Part shown: positions 53,030 to 61,578 of the stretch, piece after piece
Position numbering within the stretch: the stretch's first letter is position 1
Layout: each line of letters begins with the position of its first letter
The notes under the pieces: model-generated
The model's database searches: none
What the model was told of the DNA's origin: nothing
What the model saw: the letters and a program-made list of their open reading frames with translations, nothing else
Made by a program: the position numbers and the translations under genes
Assembly: GCA_030583925.1 (NCBI GenBank)
Contig: CP129482.1
Coordinates: forward strand, 992,001 to 1,056,000
Source: Anaerolineales bacterium
GTDB lineage: Bacteria > Chloroflexota > Anaerolineae > Anaerolineales > Villigracilaceae
Direction of reading: 5' to 3'
DNA length: 64,000 nucleotides

Positions 53030-53723
53030 CGAACAGCAACGAAAAATTTATCAGACCGACGGGGACCGTTACGAAGCGTTGATCGCTCGCGAGGATTATC
53101 AAGGCAATATCGTAAAAGCGCTGGATGAAATCGTCCGCGTGGACGGGTTGGACGCGCTCGATCTCGGCGCGGGGACGGGTCGGCTGGCGGTGATGCTTGC
53201 GCCGCGCGTGAGGTCAATCAAGGCGTTCGATATTTCGAGCGAAATGTTACGCGTCTGCCGTCAACGACTCGAAGCGTGCGGATTGTCCAATTGGGAAGTT
53301 GAGGTCGCCGATCACCGTCAATTGCCCATTCCAAATTCCTCTGCTGATCTGGTCGTCTCTGGCTGGAGCGTGAGTTATCTCGCAGTTTGGAATCCCGACA
53401 CGTGGAGGGGAGAATTAGAGAGTTGGATGAGCGAAATGCGACGCGTGATCAGACCCAATGGCTATATCGTTTTGTTTGAATCGCTCGGCACGGGGAATGA
53501 GTCGCCCCTGAGGTTGAGTCATCTTGAAAATTTTTATCGCTGGCTGGATGAGGTTGGGTTTCAGAATAAAGCGATTCGCACCGATTACAAGTTTGAATCG
53601 CTAGCGGAAGCCGAAGAATTGTCTCGCTTTTTCTTCGGCGATGAGTTGGGAGAAAAAGTCAGGCAGAACGAGTGGGTCATCCTGCCTGAGTGCACGGGGG
53701 TGTGGTGGGTAAGACCGACTTAA
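53022..53723 (+). CDS. Class I SAM-dependent methyltransferase
   Basis: A 233-residue Rossmann methyltransferase: ALDLGAGTGRLAVMLAPRV (motif I), IKAFDISSEMLRVCRQRL, VADHRQLPIPNSSADLVVSGWSVSYL and MRRVIRPNGYIVLFESLG. Substrate unknown. It overlaps the acyltransferase gene by eight bases and is probably translationally coupled. Its stop codon lies in a palindrome (53713-53730, gaccgactt / aagtcggtc), so the last codons come from a repeat or terminator-like hairpin. Confidence 0.88.
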   Translation: MSDEQQRKIYQTDGDRYEALIAREDYQGNIVKALDEIVRVDGLDALDLGAGTGRLAVMLAPRVRSIKAFDISSEMLRVCRQRLEACGLSNWEVEVADHRQLPIPNSSADLVVSGWSVSYLAVWNPDTWRGELESWMSEMRRVIRPNGYIVLFESLGTGNESPLRLSHLENFYRWLDEVGFQNKAIRTDYKFESLAEAEELSRFFFGDELGEKVRQNEWVILPECTGVWWVRPT

Positions 53724-53730
53724 GTCGGTC
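53713..53730. repeat. Palindrome overlapping the methyltransferase stop codon
   Basis: gaccgacttaagtcggtc is a perfect 18-base palindrome. The methyltransferase TAA is at its centre and the next, convergent gene ends at its right edge (53731). Confidence 0.75.
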
Positions 53731-54291
53731 CTACGTTTGTTTCTTAAATCCATTCCTCGCAGCTTTGACCAATCCCAGTAAAAGCAACAGTCCGCTCGCG
53801 ATGGCGAACAGCCACTTGATAAATGTAAATAGCGCCGTGAGCCATGCCAACGCAGGCGGCGTGGACGGGAAAATCGAAAGCATCGTGACGATGCCAAGAT
53901 TTTCAAATAAGTCGAATAGCCAGCCGCCAAACGGCACGACGTTGAATTTTTGCATTGCGCTGTCTGGAGAGAACCCGCGTTGGAAAAGCCATGTGATGGC
54001 GAGACTGAAAAACAAGGTGTACACAATGGGGTAGAGGATGTCGCCTGTCAACTCAAACAAACGGTAATCGGCGCGACCCGCCTCGCCGTACGATTCCACC
54101 ATCGAATACACTTTTTCAGGTGTGTAAAAAAGTTGCAGGTCAATCGGTCCGATTCCGCCTGAGCCTGTCAGCATCTTTGCTTGTTGTCTCGGCAGGATGA
54201 CCGCGTTGAAAAATATTTCACCCGCGAGAAAGATCAACACAAGCCAGCCGTTCGCATATTTCCTCAATGTCGCGCTCAATTTGTCCAGCAT
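53731..54291 (-). CDS. Membrane protein of unknown function
   Basis: A 186-residue protein with about four TM helices (WLVLIFLAGEIFFNAVIL, DILYPIVYTLFFSLAITWLF, a weaker one near FGGWLFDLFENLGIVTMLSIF, and FIKWLFAIASGLLLLLGLV). A conserved-looking loop GPIDLQLFYTPEKVYSMVESYGEAGRADYR lies between the first two. I do not recognise a family. It stands alone on the minus strand between two repeat stretches. Confidence 0.75.
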   Translation of the reverse strand: MLDKLSATLRKYANGWLVLIFLAGEIFFNAVILPRQQAKMLTGSGGIGPIDLQLFYTPEKVYSMVESYGEAGRADYRLFELTGDILYPIVYTLFFSLAITWLFQRGFSPDSAMQKFNVVPFGGWLFDLFENLGIVTMLSIFPSTPPALAWLTALFTFIKWLFAIASGLLLLLGLVKAARNGFKKQT

Positions 54292-54315
54292 GGTTTCCTC
54301 CGTGATTATTTTTCA

Positions 54316-54446
54316 TTGTTCTCGGGCAGTTGCACTGCGTCGATCATGTGCGGCAGTGCGACTGCCGCACGAACTATTTGATAAACTTTTGTTTTCGACG
54401 AAGTTGTACTGCGTCGAATTCAATCAGCAGTTGCACTGCTGATTGA
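54316..54446. repeat. Cluster of hairpin repeats with CAGTTGCACTG cores
   Basis: gtgcggcagt/actgccgcac (54348-54370) and aatcagcagt/actgctgatt (54422-54444) are perfect 10-bp hairpins; cagttgcactg occurs at 54327 and 54428. The same core occurs in the rplU leader (23661). No gene. Confidence 0.7.
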
Positions 54447-54457
54447 ACCGATAGAAA

Positions 54458-54922
54458 CTATTTAATGAATGCCTCTGCCTGATTTAGCAATGCGTCTTCC
54501 ACGCGCAATTTGTGGTTGACAAAGATCGTCATCGTTTCCATCTCCGCCAACGAGAAAAACCTCGCCTCGGTCGTCTCGGCGCTCAAGCCGAGTTCGCCGC
54601 CGACGATCTCCGCTTCGAGCGACAAGGCGACGATGAAGGCTTTATTTCCATCGGGATAAATGACCAGCCGATTTGGATCGCTGTACACCCCGACTAAACG
54701 CTTCACGCGGACGTGGAGGCCTGTCTCCTCAAAAACTTCCCTCTCGCACGCCTCCGCCGCAGTCTCGCCTGCATCCATCGCGCCGCCTGGCAGGCACCAT
54801 TGTCCGTTGTCCGTTCGGCGCGTGAGCAGGACGCGTTTGTTTTCGTCGAAGATGATCGCCGAGGTGCCGAGGCGGAGTTTGCCTTGTTTACCGAGCCGTT
54901 CGCCGTAAAGAGTTTGAGTCAT
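54458..54922 (-). CDS. Nudix hydrolase
   Basis: A 154-residue Nudix protein. LGTSAIIFDENKRVLLTRRTDNGQWCLPGG leads into the Nudix box GGAMDAGETAAEACEREVFEETGL with all box residues (GX5EX7REVXEEXGL) present. It hydrolyses a nucleoside diphosphate linked to another group; the substrate is not readable from the box. Start 54922 has GGGAGG upstream; the longer frame to 54985 is not needed. Confidence 0.92.
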   Translation of the reverse strand: MTQTLYGERLGKQGKLRLGTSAIIFDENKRVLLTRRTDNGQWCLPGGAMDAGETAAEACEREVFEETGLHVRVKRLVGVYSDPNRLVIYPDGNKAFIVALSLEAEIVGGELGLSAETTEARFFSLAEMETMTIFVNHKLRVEDALLNQAEAFIK

Positions 54923-55008
54923 AAAAACCTCCCAGAATTGTGTAGGGGCACAGCGAAACCTATTTAGGTTTAGACGGTCAATCATCTCGCTGCGCCCCTA
55001 CAAAATCA

Positions 55009-55851
55009 TTATTTGATAAACGTCCCGTTGCGTAATTCTTTCAGAGTTTCTTGAATCTCTTCGAGCGTGTTCATCACGAAAGGACCGTACGGCACGATCG
55101 GCTCTTTGAATGGAACACCCGCCATGAGCATGAAGCGGACGGTATCGTTTTCAGTTTTGACAGCGATGTGATCGCCATCCGAAAATTTGACGAGGCGAAT
55201 CGCATTCACGGTTTCGCCGCTGAACACGCCTTCGCCGTCGAAGACGTACGCGAGCGCGGTGTGTCCGCTGGGGACGGGGAAAAGCCATTGGGTGTCTGAA
55301 TCAAGTTGAACGTCCATGTAAAGAGGCGAGGCGGCGATATCTTCGACGGGTCCGTTGACTCCGTCCACCGTCCCCGCGACGATGCGGATTCTGACTCCAT
55401 CCTTTTCGTAGGTGGGAATTGTGGAGGCGGTCACTTCCTGATAGCGCGGCGCGGACATTTTGAGATGCGAGGGCAGGTTGACCCAGAGTTGAAAGCCGTA
55501 AATGTTTCCGCTTTCGCCGCGACGCGGCATTTCTTCGTGGAGGATGCCGCGCCCGGAACTCATCCATTGCACATCGCCGGGACCGATGAGCCCCTGGTTG
55601 CCGAGGCTGTCGCGGTGCGAGGTGGAACCTTCGAGCATGTAGGTGACAGTTTCGATGCCGCGATGCGGGTGATAGGGGAAGCCGCGCAGAGGTCCCTCGA
55701 TGGGATCGTTGAAAGCGAAGTGGTCGAAGAGCAGGAACGGGTCGAACAGGTTGCTGACTTTTGGACCGAACGAACGCAGCAAGCGCACGCCAGCGCCTTC
55801 GATAGTCGTCTGTGGTTCGATGATTTGGGAGATGGTTCGGGGATTGTTCAT
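55009..55851 (-). CDS. Pirin family protein
   Basis: A 280-residue double-cupin protein: PFLLFDHFAFNDPIEGPLRGFPYHPHRGIETVTYMLEGSTSHRDSLGN contains the conserved HPHRGIETVTY metal site, followed by GPGDVQWMSSGRGILHEEMP and the C-terminal pirin domain (GPFVMNTLEEIQETLKELRNG). Some bacterial pirins have quercetin 2,3-dioxygenase activity and others are redox-sensing; the role here is open. Confidence 0.94.
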   Translation of the reverse strand: MNNPRTISQIIEPQTTIEGAGVRLLRSFGPKVSNLFDPFLLFDHFAFNDPIEGPLRGFPYHPHRGIETVTYMLEGSTSHRDSLGNQGLIGPGDVQWMSSGRGILHEEMPRRGESGNIYGFQLWVNLPSHLKMSAPRYQEVTASTIPTYEKDGVRIRIVAGTVDGVNGPVEDIAASPLYMDVQLDSDTQWLFPVPSGHTALAYVFDGEGVFSGETVNAIRLVKFSDGDHIAVKTENDTVRFMLMAGVPFKEPIVPYGPFVMNTLEEIQETLKELRNGTFIK

Positions 55852-55906
55852 GTTTTGATGATGTTGCGGGAGGGGTGAGTATTACTTTTCTTATAGAGCA
55901 GGAACC

Positions 55907-56626
55907 TCATTCTGCTGTTTGTTCCTCTATTGTGTTTGCCGTTGTTCCCGCTTCAGATTCGAGAACTTTCGGCGCGATCTCCGAAAATTTTACTTGATGG
56001 GTAAGTTGGCGACCGACCAGTTTCGGCAGCAATGCTTTGTTCAATCGGTTTTCGATCTGTTTTTCGGCTTCGGTGAGCATGTCCAGTTTGGTGGCTTTGT
56101 CCTGCGCCAGTGTGGCGAGTTCGTGGGTAGCGGTTTCAATATCTTTGTTTGTCACCCAGTTGATTAAACCAGAGGTGGTAGTCTTTTGCACGTCCACCGC
56201 TTCCACCGAGAGGATTTCGGCGCGCGGCAACTGCAGGACGATCTGCCCGGGCTTCAGGAGTCTTCCGCGCTGGACTTCGATGTTGAATCCCTTGGTCAGG
56301 TCGAAGCCGATCTTTGCTCGGTACCTCCCGCGCATGTGGATGCGTTTTTCGCTCCCAAGCAATTTGTGACTGGTCTCGTGTTCAACGTCGAAATCTTGCT
56401 CGATCATCGCCAACTGGAGGATTTCGTTCGTCCGTTTGTAGATGATCTTCTGGTTAATCGTCACTTGCGGGGTTAGGCCCAACGTATTTTTGACGGTTTC
56501 AGCGATCTCGTCCGCCACTGATAAAGTTTTCTTGGGGAGGTAAACGAAAAACAACCACGCGGTCCCTGCCGACATGATCAGGATGAACACAAGCAAACTG
56601 ATGACAATAACCGTTGAATCGCTCAC
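55907..56626 (-). CDS. DUF4230-like single-pass membrane protein
   Basis: A 239-residue protein with one N-terminal TM helix (VIVISLLVFILIMSAGTAWLFFVYL), a helical linker, and a beta-rich domain (MRGRYRAKIGFDLTKGFNIEV, GQIVLQLPRAEILSVEAVDVQ) that matches the pattern of DUF4230, followed by a coiled helical region and an acidic tail. Function unknown. The preceding methyltransferase stop and this gene's ATG overlap by four bases on the same strand: this gene is upstream and the methyltransferase follows. Confidence 0.72.
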   Translation of the reverse strand: MSDSTVIVISLLVFILIMSAGTAWLFFVYLPKKTLSVADEIAETVKNTLGLTPQVTINQKIIYKRTNEILQLAMIEQDFDVEHETSHKLLGSEKRIHMRGRYRAKIGFDLTKGFNIEVQRGRLLKPGQIVLQLPRAEILSVEAVDVQKTTTSGLINWVTNKDIETATHELATLAQDKATKLDMLTEAEKQIENRLNKALLPKLVGRQLTHQVKFSEIAPKVLESEAGTTANTIEEQTAE

Positions 56627-57369
56627 ATTTTCCTTGCTATCGAATTAATTTTAACCGGCTTGTGCGCTACAAAGATATCACGTTCGTACGGATCGCGGAC
56701 GCTTTCTGCCTCAAAGCCGACCTCGCGCAACATCCGCAACCATTCATCGTGAGGGAACAGCCCGATCAAATGTCGCTCGTGTTCGACATGAACGGATCCG
56801 TCTCGTTCACGAAGCAGATAGGCGTATTCCACCGTGTAGTTGTAGTCCGTCTCGTCCGGGTCGTATGACCATTCGATGTAACGCGCCGCACGGTCTACCC
56901 CGTCGCTCCCGTCGCTTTCGGTGGACGGCTCGAAACTTTCGGTCACATCGTCGGGGACGAATAGCGCGACCCCTCCGGGCTTGCAGTGGACAAAGACAGT
57001 TTCCATCGCTTGCTTCAATTCCTGTGGCGTGATCATGTAATCGATCGCATCGTGGACAAACACCGCGTCGAACTCGCGTCCCAAACGGACGGTTCGCATA
57101 TTGGCTTCGATATGTTCGCATTCGGGGTTGAGCGCCTGGCTGATTCTTAACATCGCGGGTGAAATATCCGTCAACGTGACTCGGGCAAACATTTTTTTGA
57201 GATGGTACGCGTTGCTCCCGCCGCCGCATCCCAGTTCCAGCAGGGATGGCGAGGGAGGCAAACCCGCTTTCGCCAATGTTTCGCCAAAGAACGTGGCTTC
57301 TTCCTCGTAATCCTCCACCGGCGAAAGCAGAGACCACCAGTCCGCCAGTTCGTTGTACAGTTTTAGCAT
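56623..57369 (-). CDS. Class I SAM-dependent methyltransferase
   Basis: A 248-residue methyltransferase. SLLELGCGGGSNAYHLKKMF is motif I, LTDISPAMLRISQALNP motif II, AVFVHDAIDYMITPQELKQAMETV and HCKPGGVALFVPDD later motifs. Residues 170-215 (SDGVDRAARYIEWSYDPDETDYNYTVEYAYLLRERDG) form a beta insert seen in some small-molecule methyltransferases. Substrate unknown. It overlaps the DUF4230-like gene by four bases on the same strand. Confidence 0.9.
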   Translation of the reverse strand: MLKLYNELADWWSLLSPVEDYEEEATFFGETLAKAGLPPSPSLLELGCGGGSNAYHLKKMFARVTLTDISPAMLRISQALNPECEHIEANMRTVRLGREFDAVFVHDAIDYMITPQELKQAMETVFVHCKPGGVALFVPDDVTESFEPSTESDGSDGVDRAARYIEWSYDPDETDYNYTVEYAYLLRERDGSVHVEHERHLIGLFPHDEWLRMLREVGFEAESVRDPYERDIFVAHKPVKINSIARKM

Positions 57370-57560
57370 TTACGATTCCGTGTTGCAAAATTCATTCAAC
57401 GCTCCGGCTACATTGCAGATCTTCATAGGCATAATTTTATCGTATCGCACAGTACCAACGGGTGATTTTTTATAATTGTACGGGTCAATTTTCAGAACTG
57501 TAATCGAAAATCACGCATCGGCTATTTGAAGATTTCCGCAAAGTCTCTACAATTCCATGC

Positions 57561-58208
57561 ATGATAAATCAACGCGCACATCGCCGCCTCACAATTTTGT
57601 CCTTGCTCCTCGCGCTGACATGGCTTCTTATCCCATCGCAGGCGCGGGCGTGGGAGTCGGATGAAATTCCGTCGTTTGAACAGTTCGTCGCGCAAGTTGC
57701 CAATGGCGAAGCGGACGAACTGCGCGGCGTGTATGTTCCGGGCATCATGGCGCACGCGATCGTATCTCAGCCTGAAGAACAGCCAGCCTTTGTCTCTTCT
57801 CAGAGTCATGTTCTGACCCAGTACGGCGCCGCTTCGCGCTATGATACCATCGCCCTGCTCGCACACAATTATCTTGCCGGTGGAGATTTCTTTCTGCTTG
57901 AGGAAGGGCGGATTTTTTACCTGATCTATGGCGATGGCAGGATAGAGACCTATCGCGTTGCGAAATTTATGCGCTTTCAGGCGTTAACCCCGAAAAGTAC
58001 GACAAGCGATTTTGTTGATCTTGAAACCGGCGAGCGATTGTCATCCACCCGTCTCTTCCTCAAAGTATTCAATCGTCCGGGCGATGTGGTGTTGCAGACC
58101 TGTATCTATGCCAACGGAGACGCCTCGTGGGGACGATTATTCATCATCGCCGAGCCGTATGATGAGCGCGCGCCTATTTCCATGCCTCGCTTGCTTGAAT
58201 TCCAATGA
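57561..58208 (+). CDS. Secreted sortase-like protein
   Basis: A 215-residue exported protein: signal peptide ending SQARA, then a domain with the order and spacing of sortases. His102 lies in IALLAHNYLAGGDFF, Cys181 in GDVVLQTCIY (TLxTC-like), and Arg192 in SWGRLFIIAEP; these would be the His-Cys-Arg triad. Sortases attach surface proteins or join pilins. There is no membrane anchor after the signal peptide, no LPxTG protein nearby, and overall similarity to classical sortases looks low, so it may have diverged in function. Confidence 0.62.
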   Translation: MINQRAHRRLTILSLLLALTWLLIPSQARAWESDEIPSFEQFVAQVANGEADELRGVYVPGIMAHAIVSQPEEQPAFVSSQSHVLTQYGAASRYDTIALLAHNYLAGGDFFLLEEGRIFYLIYGDGRIETYRVAKFMRFQALTPKSTTSDFVDLETGERLSSTRLFLKVFNRPGDVVLQTCIYANGDASWGRLFIIAEPYDERAPISMPRLLEFQ

Positions 58209-58224
58209 TCTCACTGCCTGTTTT

Positions 58225-58812
58225 CTAAGCGCCCCATTCAAGAATTTTGCGAGTTGCCCCCGGATAATTTTTGCCTTCTTCCTCCGAGTTGATGTGCAGG
58301 ATATGCTTATCTGGAACCGACTCTAGCCACTCGCGGATCAACTGATCCAACGTTTCCGCGTCGCGCGCGGACGCGATGTTGATTCGCGAGCGGGAGGCGA
58401 GTCGTTGTGTGATAATTTTTCGGGGCGCGGTGAGGTGAACGATCAAGTCTGGCGGAGGCAGGAACTCGCGCACGAGCGAATAGAACCGAAGGCATAGGTC
58501 AAATTCAGGGTCGGCGACCAAGCCGCGGCGGTGAAAGAGGCGTGTGAATCCGTGGAAGTCCAGATCCAGCCCGCCGTCCATCAACCCGATTTTGTCGGCA
58601 GCGCGCAATTGCTTTTCTTGTTCGGCGCGCAAGAGCAGGTAATCCAGTTGATTGGCGAGCGCGAAGCGTTTGTTCTTCTTGAAAAGCGCTTGAAATGGAC
58701 GCTCGGCGTGTTCTTCGTACGCAGTAGCAAATTGCCCCGTATTCGCCAGCGCGCGGACGAGCGCGGTCTTGCCAACTCCGCTCACGCCGACAACTGCGAT
58801 CAATTTGTTCAT
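58225..58812 (-). CDS. Deoxynucleoside kinase family protein
   Basis: A 195-residue P-loop kinase: LIAVVGVSGVGKTALVRAL (Walker A at residues 9-16), a dNK-like middle (FALANQLDYLLLRAEQEKQL, MDGGLDLDFHGFTRLFHRRG) and PPPDLIVHLTAPRKIITQRLASRSR with lid arginines. It probably phosphorylates deoxyadenosine/deoxyguanosine or related nucleosides. Start 58812; the longer frame to 58899 overlaps the metalloprotease gene end. It follows the protease on the same strand after 52 bases, so co-transcription is possible. Confidence 0.85.
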   Translation of the reverse strand: MNKLIAVVGVSGVGKTALVRALANTGQFATAYEEHAERPFQALFKKNKRFALANQLDYLLLRAEQEKQLRAADKIGLMDGGLDLDFHGFTRLFHRRGLVADPEFDLCLRFYSLVREFLPPPDLIVHLTAPRKIITQRLASRSRINIASARDAETLDQLIREWLESVPDKHILHINSEEEGKNYPGATRKILEWGA

Positions 58813-58864
58813 TGAATCGATGGTGTGTTCCTGCCGTGTTTTAACTGCCGCAGGAGTGATGGGT

Positions 58865-60196
58865 CTAATTACAAAACGCCGGCGCGTCGAAGAATTCAAC
58901 GGCGGTGATGAACCAGCTCGCGCTCAATTGTTGGATCGTGATGGTTTGCGGAAGCAAAGTCGGTCCGTCGCTTGCGACCAATTGCCCGTCTGAAAAGCGA
59001 TAGGTTGCCGTTGACCATACCTCGCACGTGTCCACTTCGATGTGTGCGTTATTCACCACGCGAATGTCGTTGATGTAACTTTCGTAATAATCAATTTCAA
59101 AGATCGAAACCAAGCCTTGCGCGTTGAGCGAATTGATCTCGTTGGCGAGGTTATCGAGAATCTCGCCCGCCATGATGGACGACGCGATCGAAGCGTCGCT
59201 GCGCCGATAGGCTTCGATCTGCAATTCGATCGCCTGTGTCAGAAAATCGCTCACTTCATCTTCGAGTTCAGGCGAAACATCCGCTTGTTCCGGGAAGAAC
59301 GGGTCGGTTCCGTTCGCTACTTCCTGCCCGTCGTTCACGCCGTCGCGATCCATGTCGGCATCGAGCGGATTCATGCGGTTCACCACTTCGACTCCATCGC
59401 TCAAGCCGTCGTTATCGCTGTCTTCTTTATTTGGATCGGTTCCGGTGACGAGGACCTCATCACGGTCGGAGATTCCGTCGCCGTCCGAATCATTATCCGC
59501 GCTAGGAGGCGGCGCGTCATTCGCAGGGACATCTGGCGCAGGCGGTGACGCGCTTGCCACCCCGTAGAGACTCTGTACCCCGGCAATGTCATCCTCTCCG
59601 AGGAAACGATGCGGTCCGCCGTAACTGGGATACATCAGCGCATTGGGATCGGCGCTGTGAGCGAGTCCAAGCGTGTGACCGATCTCATGCGCGGCGACGG
59701 TAAGCAGATCCACGTTTTGCGAATTGCTGTTCACCCAACGTTCATCATCGTCGAAGTGTAGAAAAACTTGCCGGTCGTCATACGGGTTTGGGAATGACGC
59801 GTGCGCTAGCACATCGCCGGGTCCGTCGAAGGGATCGCCGTCGTTGTGGTCGCCGGTCGCCCAGCCGACAACGATATCCGCTTGCGAGCGATTCGCAGCT
59901 TCCGTAAACGTCAACGGAGTTTGTTGCGCCCAAAGATCAAAGGCTTGTTTGATGACCGCTTTCTCGTCGTCGCCTGAGATCTTTCCGGTGCCGTTCACGA
60001 AAAAATAGGCGATCTCAAGTTTTTCCCATTGCGATATGGCTCGATATTCCGAAAATGCCGCCGATTCATCCCCGACATTCGGCAAATCGTCGTAGCGATA
60101 TTCCGTTTCGGCGGAGGATTGCGGCGAAGTTAGATTCGAGCAGGCAAGCGACGCTAACGCAAGAACGAGAAATCCTTTGAAAAAATTGAGGCGCAT
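58865..60196 (-). CDS. Matrixin-like (M10) metalloprotease lipoprotein with calcium-binding repeats
   Basis: A 443-residue protein: signal peptide with Cys19 lipobox (LASLAC), then a metzincin domain with zinc motif HEIGHTLGLAH (170-180) and Met-turn LMYP (Met188). Residues 234-300 hold thrombospondin-type-3-like Asp-rich calcium repeats (DNDSDGDGISDRDEV, DSDNDGLSDGVEV, DMDRDGVNDGQEV). The last 130 residues form an unassigned domain. It should be an extracellular membrane-tethered protease. Its ATG overlaps the stop of the SLATT gene (TGATG), which couples it to that gene. Confidence 0.88.
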   Translation of the reverse strand: MRLNFFKGFLVLALASLACSNLTSPQSSAETEYRYDDLPNVGDESAAFSEYRAISQWEKLEIAYFFVNGTGKISGDDEKAVIKQAFDLWAQQTPLTFTEAANRSQADIVVGWATGDHNDGDPFDGPGDVLAHASFPNPYDDRQVFLHFDDDERWVNSNSQNVDLLTVAAHEIGHTLGLAHSADPNALMYPSYGGPHRFLGEDDIAGVQSLYGVASASPPAPDVPANDAPPPSADNDSDGDGISDRDEVLVTGTDPNKEDSDNDGLSDGVEVVNRMNPLDADMDRDGVNDGQEVANGTDPFFPEQADVSPELEDEVSDFLTQAIELQIEAYRRSDASIASSIMAGEILDNLANEINSLNAQGLVSIFEIDYYESYINDIRVVNNAHIEVDTCEVWSTATYRFSDGQLVASDGPTLLPQTITIQQLSASWFITAVEFFDAPAFCN

Positions 60197-61578
60197 CAGC
60201 CTTTGACCTCTCCGGTTTTTGGGAAGCGGGAAAGAATAGTATTCAACTCCGCTTTGGGCGTATCTCTGCCAATGTCAACGTGGGAAAAATCGTCCACGAT
60301 ATCTTGAAGCGCAGAGCGGAGGGAGGCGGCGCGAGTCATCACCGCCTGCGCGGTTTCCAGCGCGGCGTTCTGCATCGCGTCCAGTTCCTTCTGAACAAGT
60401 TCCGAAGACGCTTCATCTGCGAGTTTCCCCAGCGTATCCTTGAATTCTTCAACGATCTTGGTTTCTGCCTCTGTTAATGCATCCTGCGTAATGTCTACCA
60501 CTGCCTCGCGCATTTCTCGTTGGGCGCGTTTCGTCGATTCGACCGATTCCCGGATCACATTGTTGATCAGGCTCGCTTCCTCATCGAGGTTAGCCTCCTT
60601 CAAGGCTTCCTGCATGGATTTGATGTATTCTTGATTCTGCGACCAGAGAATATTTTCGCAGGCGTGTACCATTTTGTAAAACTCTGGAACCGTTCGTTCC
60701 TCCGGTTCCAGATTGATCCAGTGGTCGTAGAGGATGGTCAATTCCATTACCACTTTGCTGTAGTTCCCGATAGATTTATCGAGATTCCTCAATTCCTGCC
60801 ATCCGATCAAGGCTGTAGTGATCGAGGCGGTGAACGCGACCCAGATGCTGAGCGGTCCGCCCCAGGCGGCAAATACGGCGCCCAACCCGCCGGCGATCAG
60901 AATGAAAAGCGTCATCTGGCGTCGTTCTCGCTTATGCCTCAGAATGCTCCTGTTGTGCCAATCGAGTTGATCCTCTACTCGGTATTTGAAATACTCCTCG
61001 CCGGTCAAATCGTTATACCCCGGGTCGCTGTCTGGATCATTTGGATTGTAATGAGGCGGGATGGGTCCGTTATAAGGCTCGTAGGCAAACTCTCCGCTTA
61101 ATGTTTGGTAGAGGTTTCGTTGAATCTCGCCCAGCCGTCTTTCGAGATATGCCCTCGCTTGCAGATTTTTTTGCAGAATTGTGCGATAGAGGTAAATTTC
61201 TTTTTTGATCTCTTCTGCGCCGGAACGGTACACAAGCCAATGACCGTTGGCATAAAACTTGGAGGAGAATGCGGCAAGGACGGACGCCAGCACCGGCGTG
61301 ATAACGAAAACGACCTTCACGATCAGCCCCAGCACAGACTGAGTATTTGAAAAGTATGTTTCGGTCACAATCGCGAAGAGCGTAGCGATCACGCCTAGCG
61401 CCAGGATCCAACGACGGATGCTATAGAAGGCGGCGGTGCGTTTCCTCGCGGTTGAGGCTAGGTGGGCGTAACGAGTCCATGCGATCTGTAAGATGGGTAT
61501 CGCTTTTTGATTTTCGTTTGTGGTTTCCATGGCGCTCTTCTCCGGTTCGCTTTCGGGAATTGGGCTTTGGTTTTTCAT
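60196..61578 (-). CDS. Double SLATT/DUF4231-like four-TM membrane protein
   Basis: A 460-residue protein with two 2TM modules. Module 1 (residues about 35-165): YSIRRWILALGVIATLFAIV and LGLIVKVVFVITPVLASVLAAF, then FYANGHWLVYRSGAEEIKKEIYLYRT, the DUF4231/SLATT pattern. Module 2 (200-300): LFILIAGGLGAVFAAWG and IWVAFTASITTALIGWQELRNLDKSIGNYSKVVMEL. A long C-terminal coiled coil follows. SLATT domains are predicted pore-forming effectors linked to SMODS and SLOG sensors in conflict systems. ATGA overlap with the WD40 gene and TGATG overlap with the protease gene couple all three. Confidence 0.8.
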   Translation of the reverse strand: MKNQSPIPESEPEKSAMETTNENQKAIPILQIAWTRYAHLASTARKRTAAFYSIRRWILALGVIATLFAIVTETYFSNTQSVLGLIVKVVFVITPVLASVLAAFSSKFYANGHWLVYRSGAEEIKKEIYLYRTILQKNLQARAYLERRLGEIQRNLYQTLSGEFAYEPYNGPIPPHYNPNDPDSDPGYNDLTGEEYFKYRVEDQLDWHNRSILRHKRERRQMTLFILIAGGLGAVFAAWGGPLSIWVAFTASITTALIGWQELRNLDKSIGNYSKVVMELTILYDHWINLEPEERTVPEFYKMVHACENILWSQNQEYIKSMQEALKEANLDEEASLINNVIRESVESTKRAQREMREAVVDITQDALTEAETKIVEEFKDTLGKLADEASSELVQKELDAMQNAALETAQAVMTRAASLRSALQDIVDDFSHVDIGRDTPKAELNTILSRFPKTGEVKG

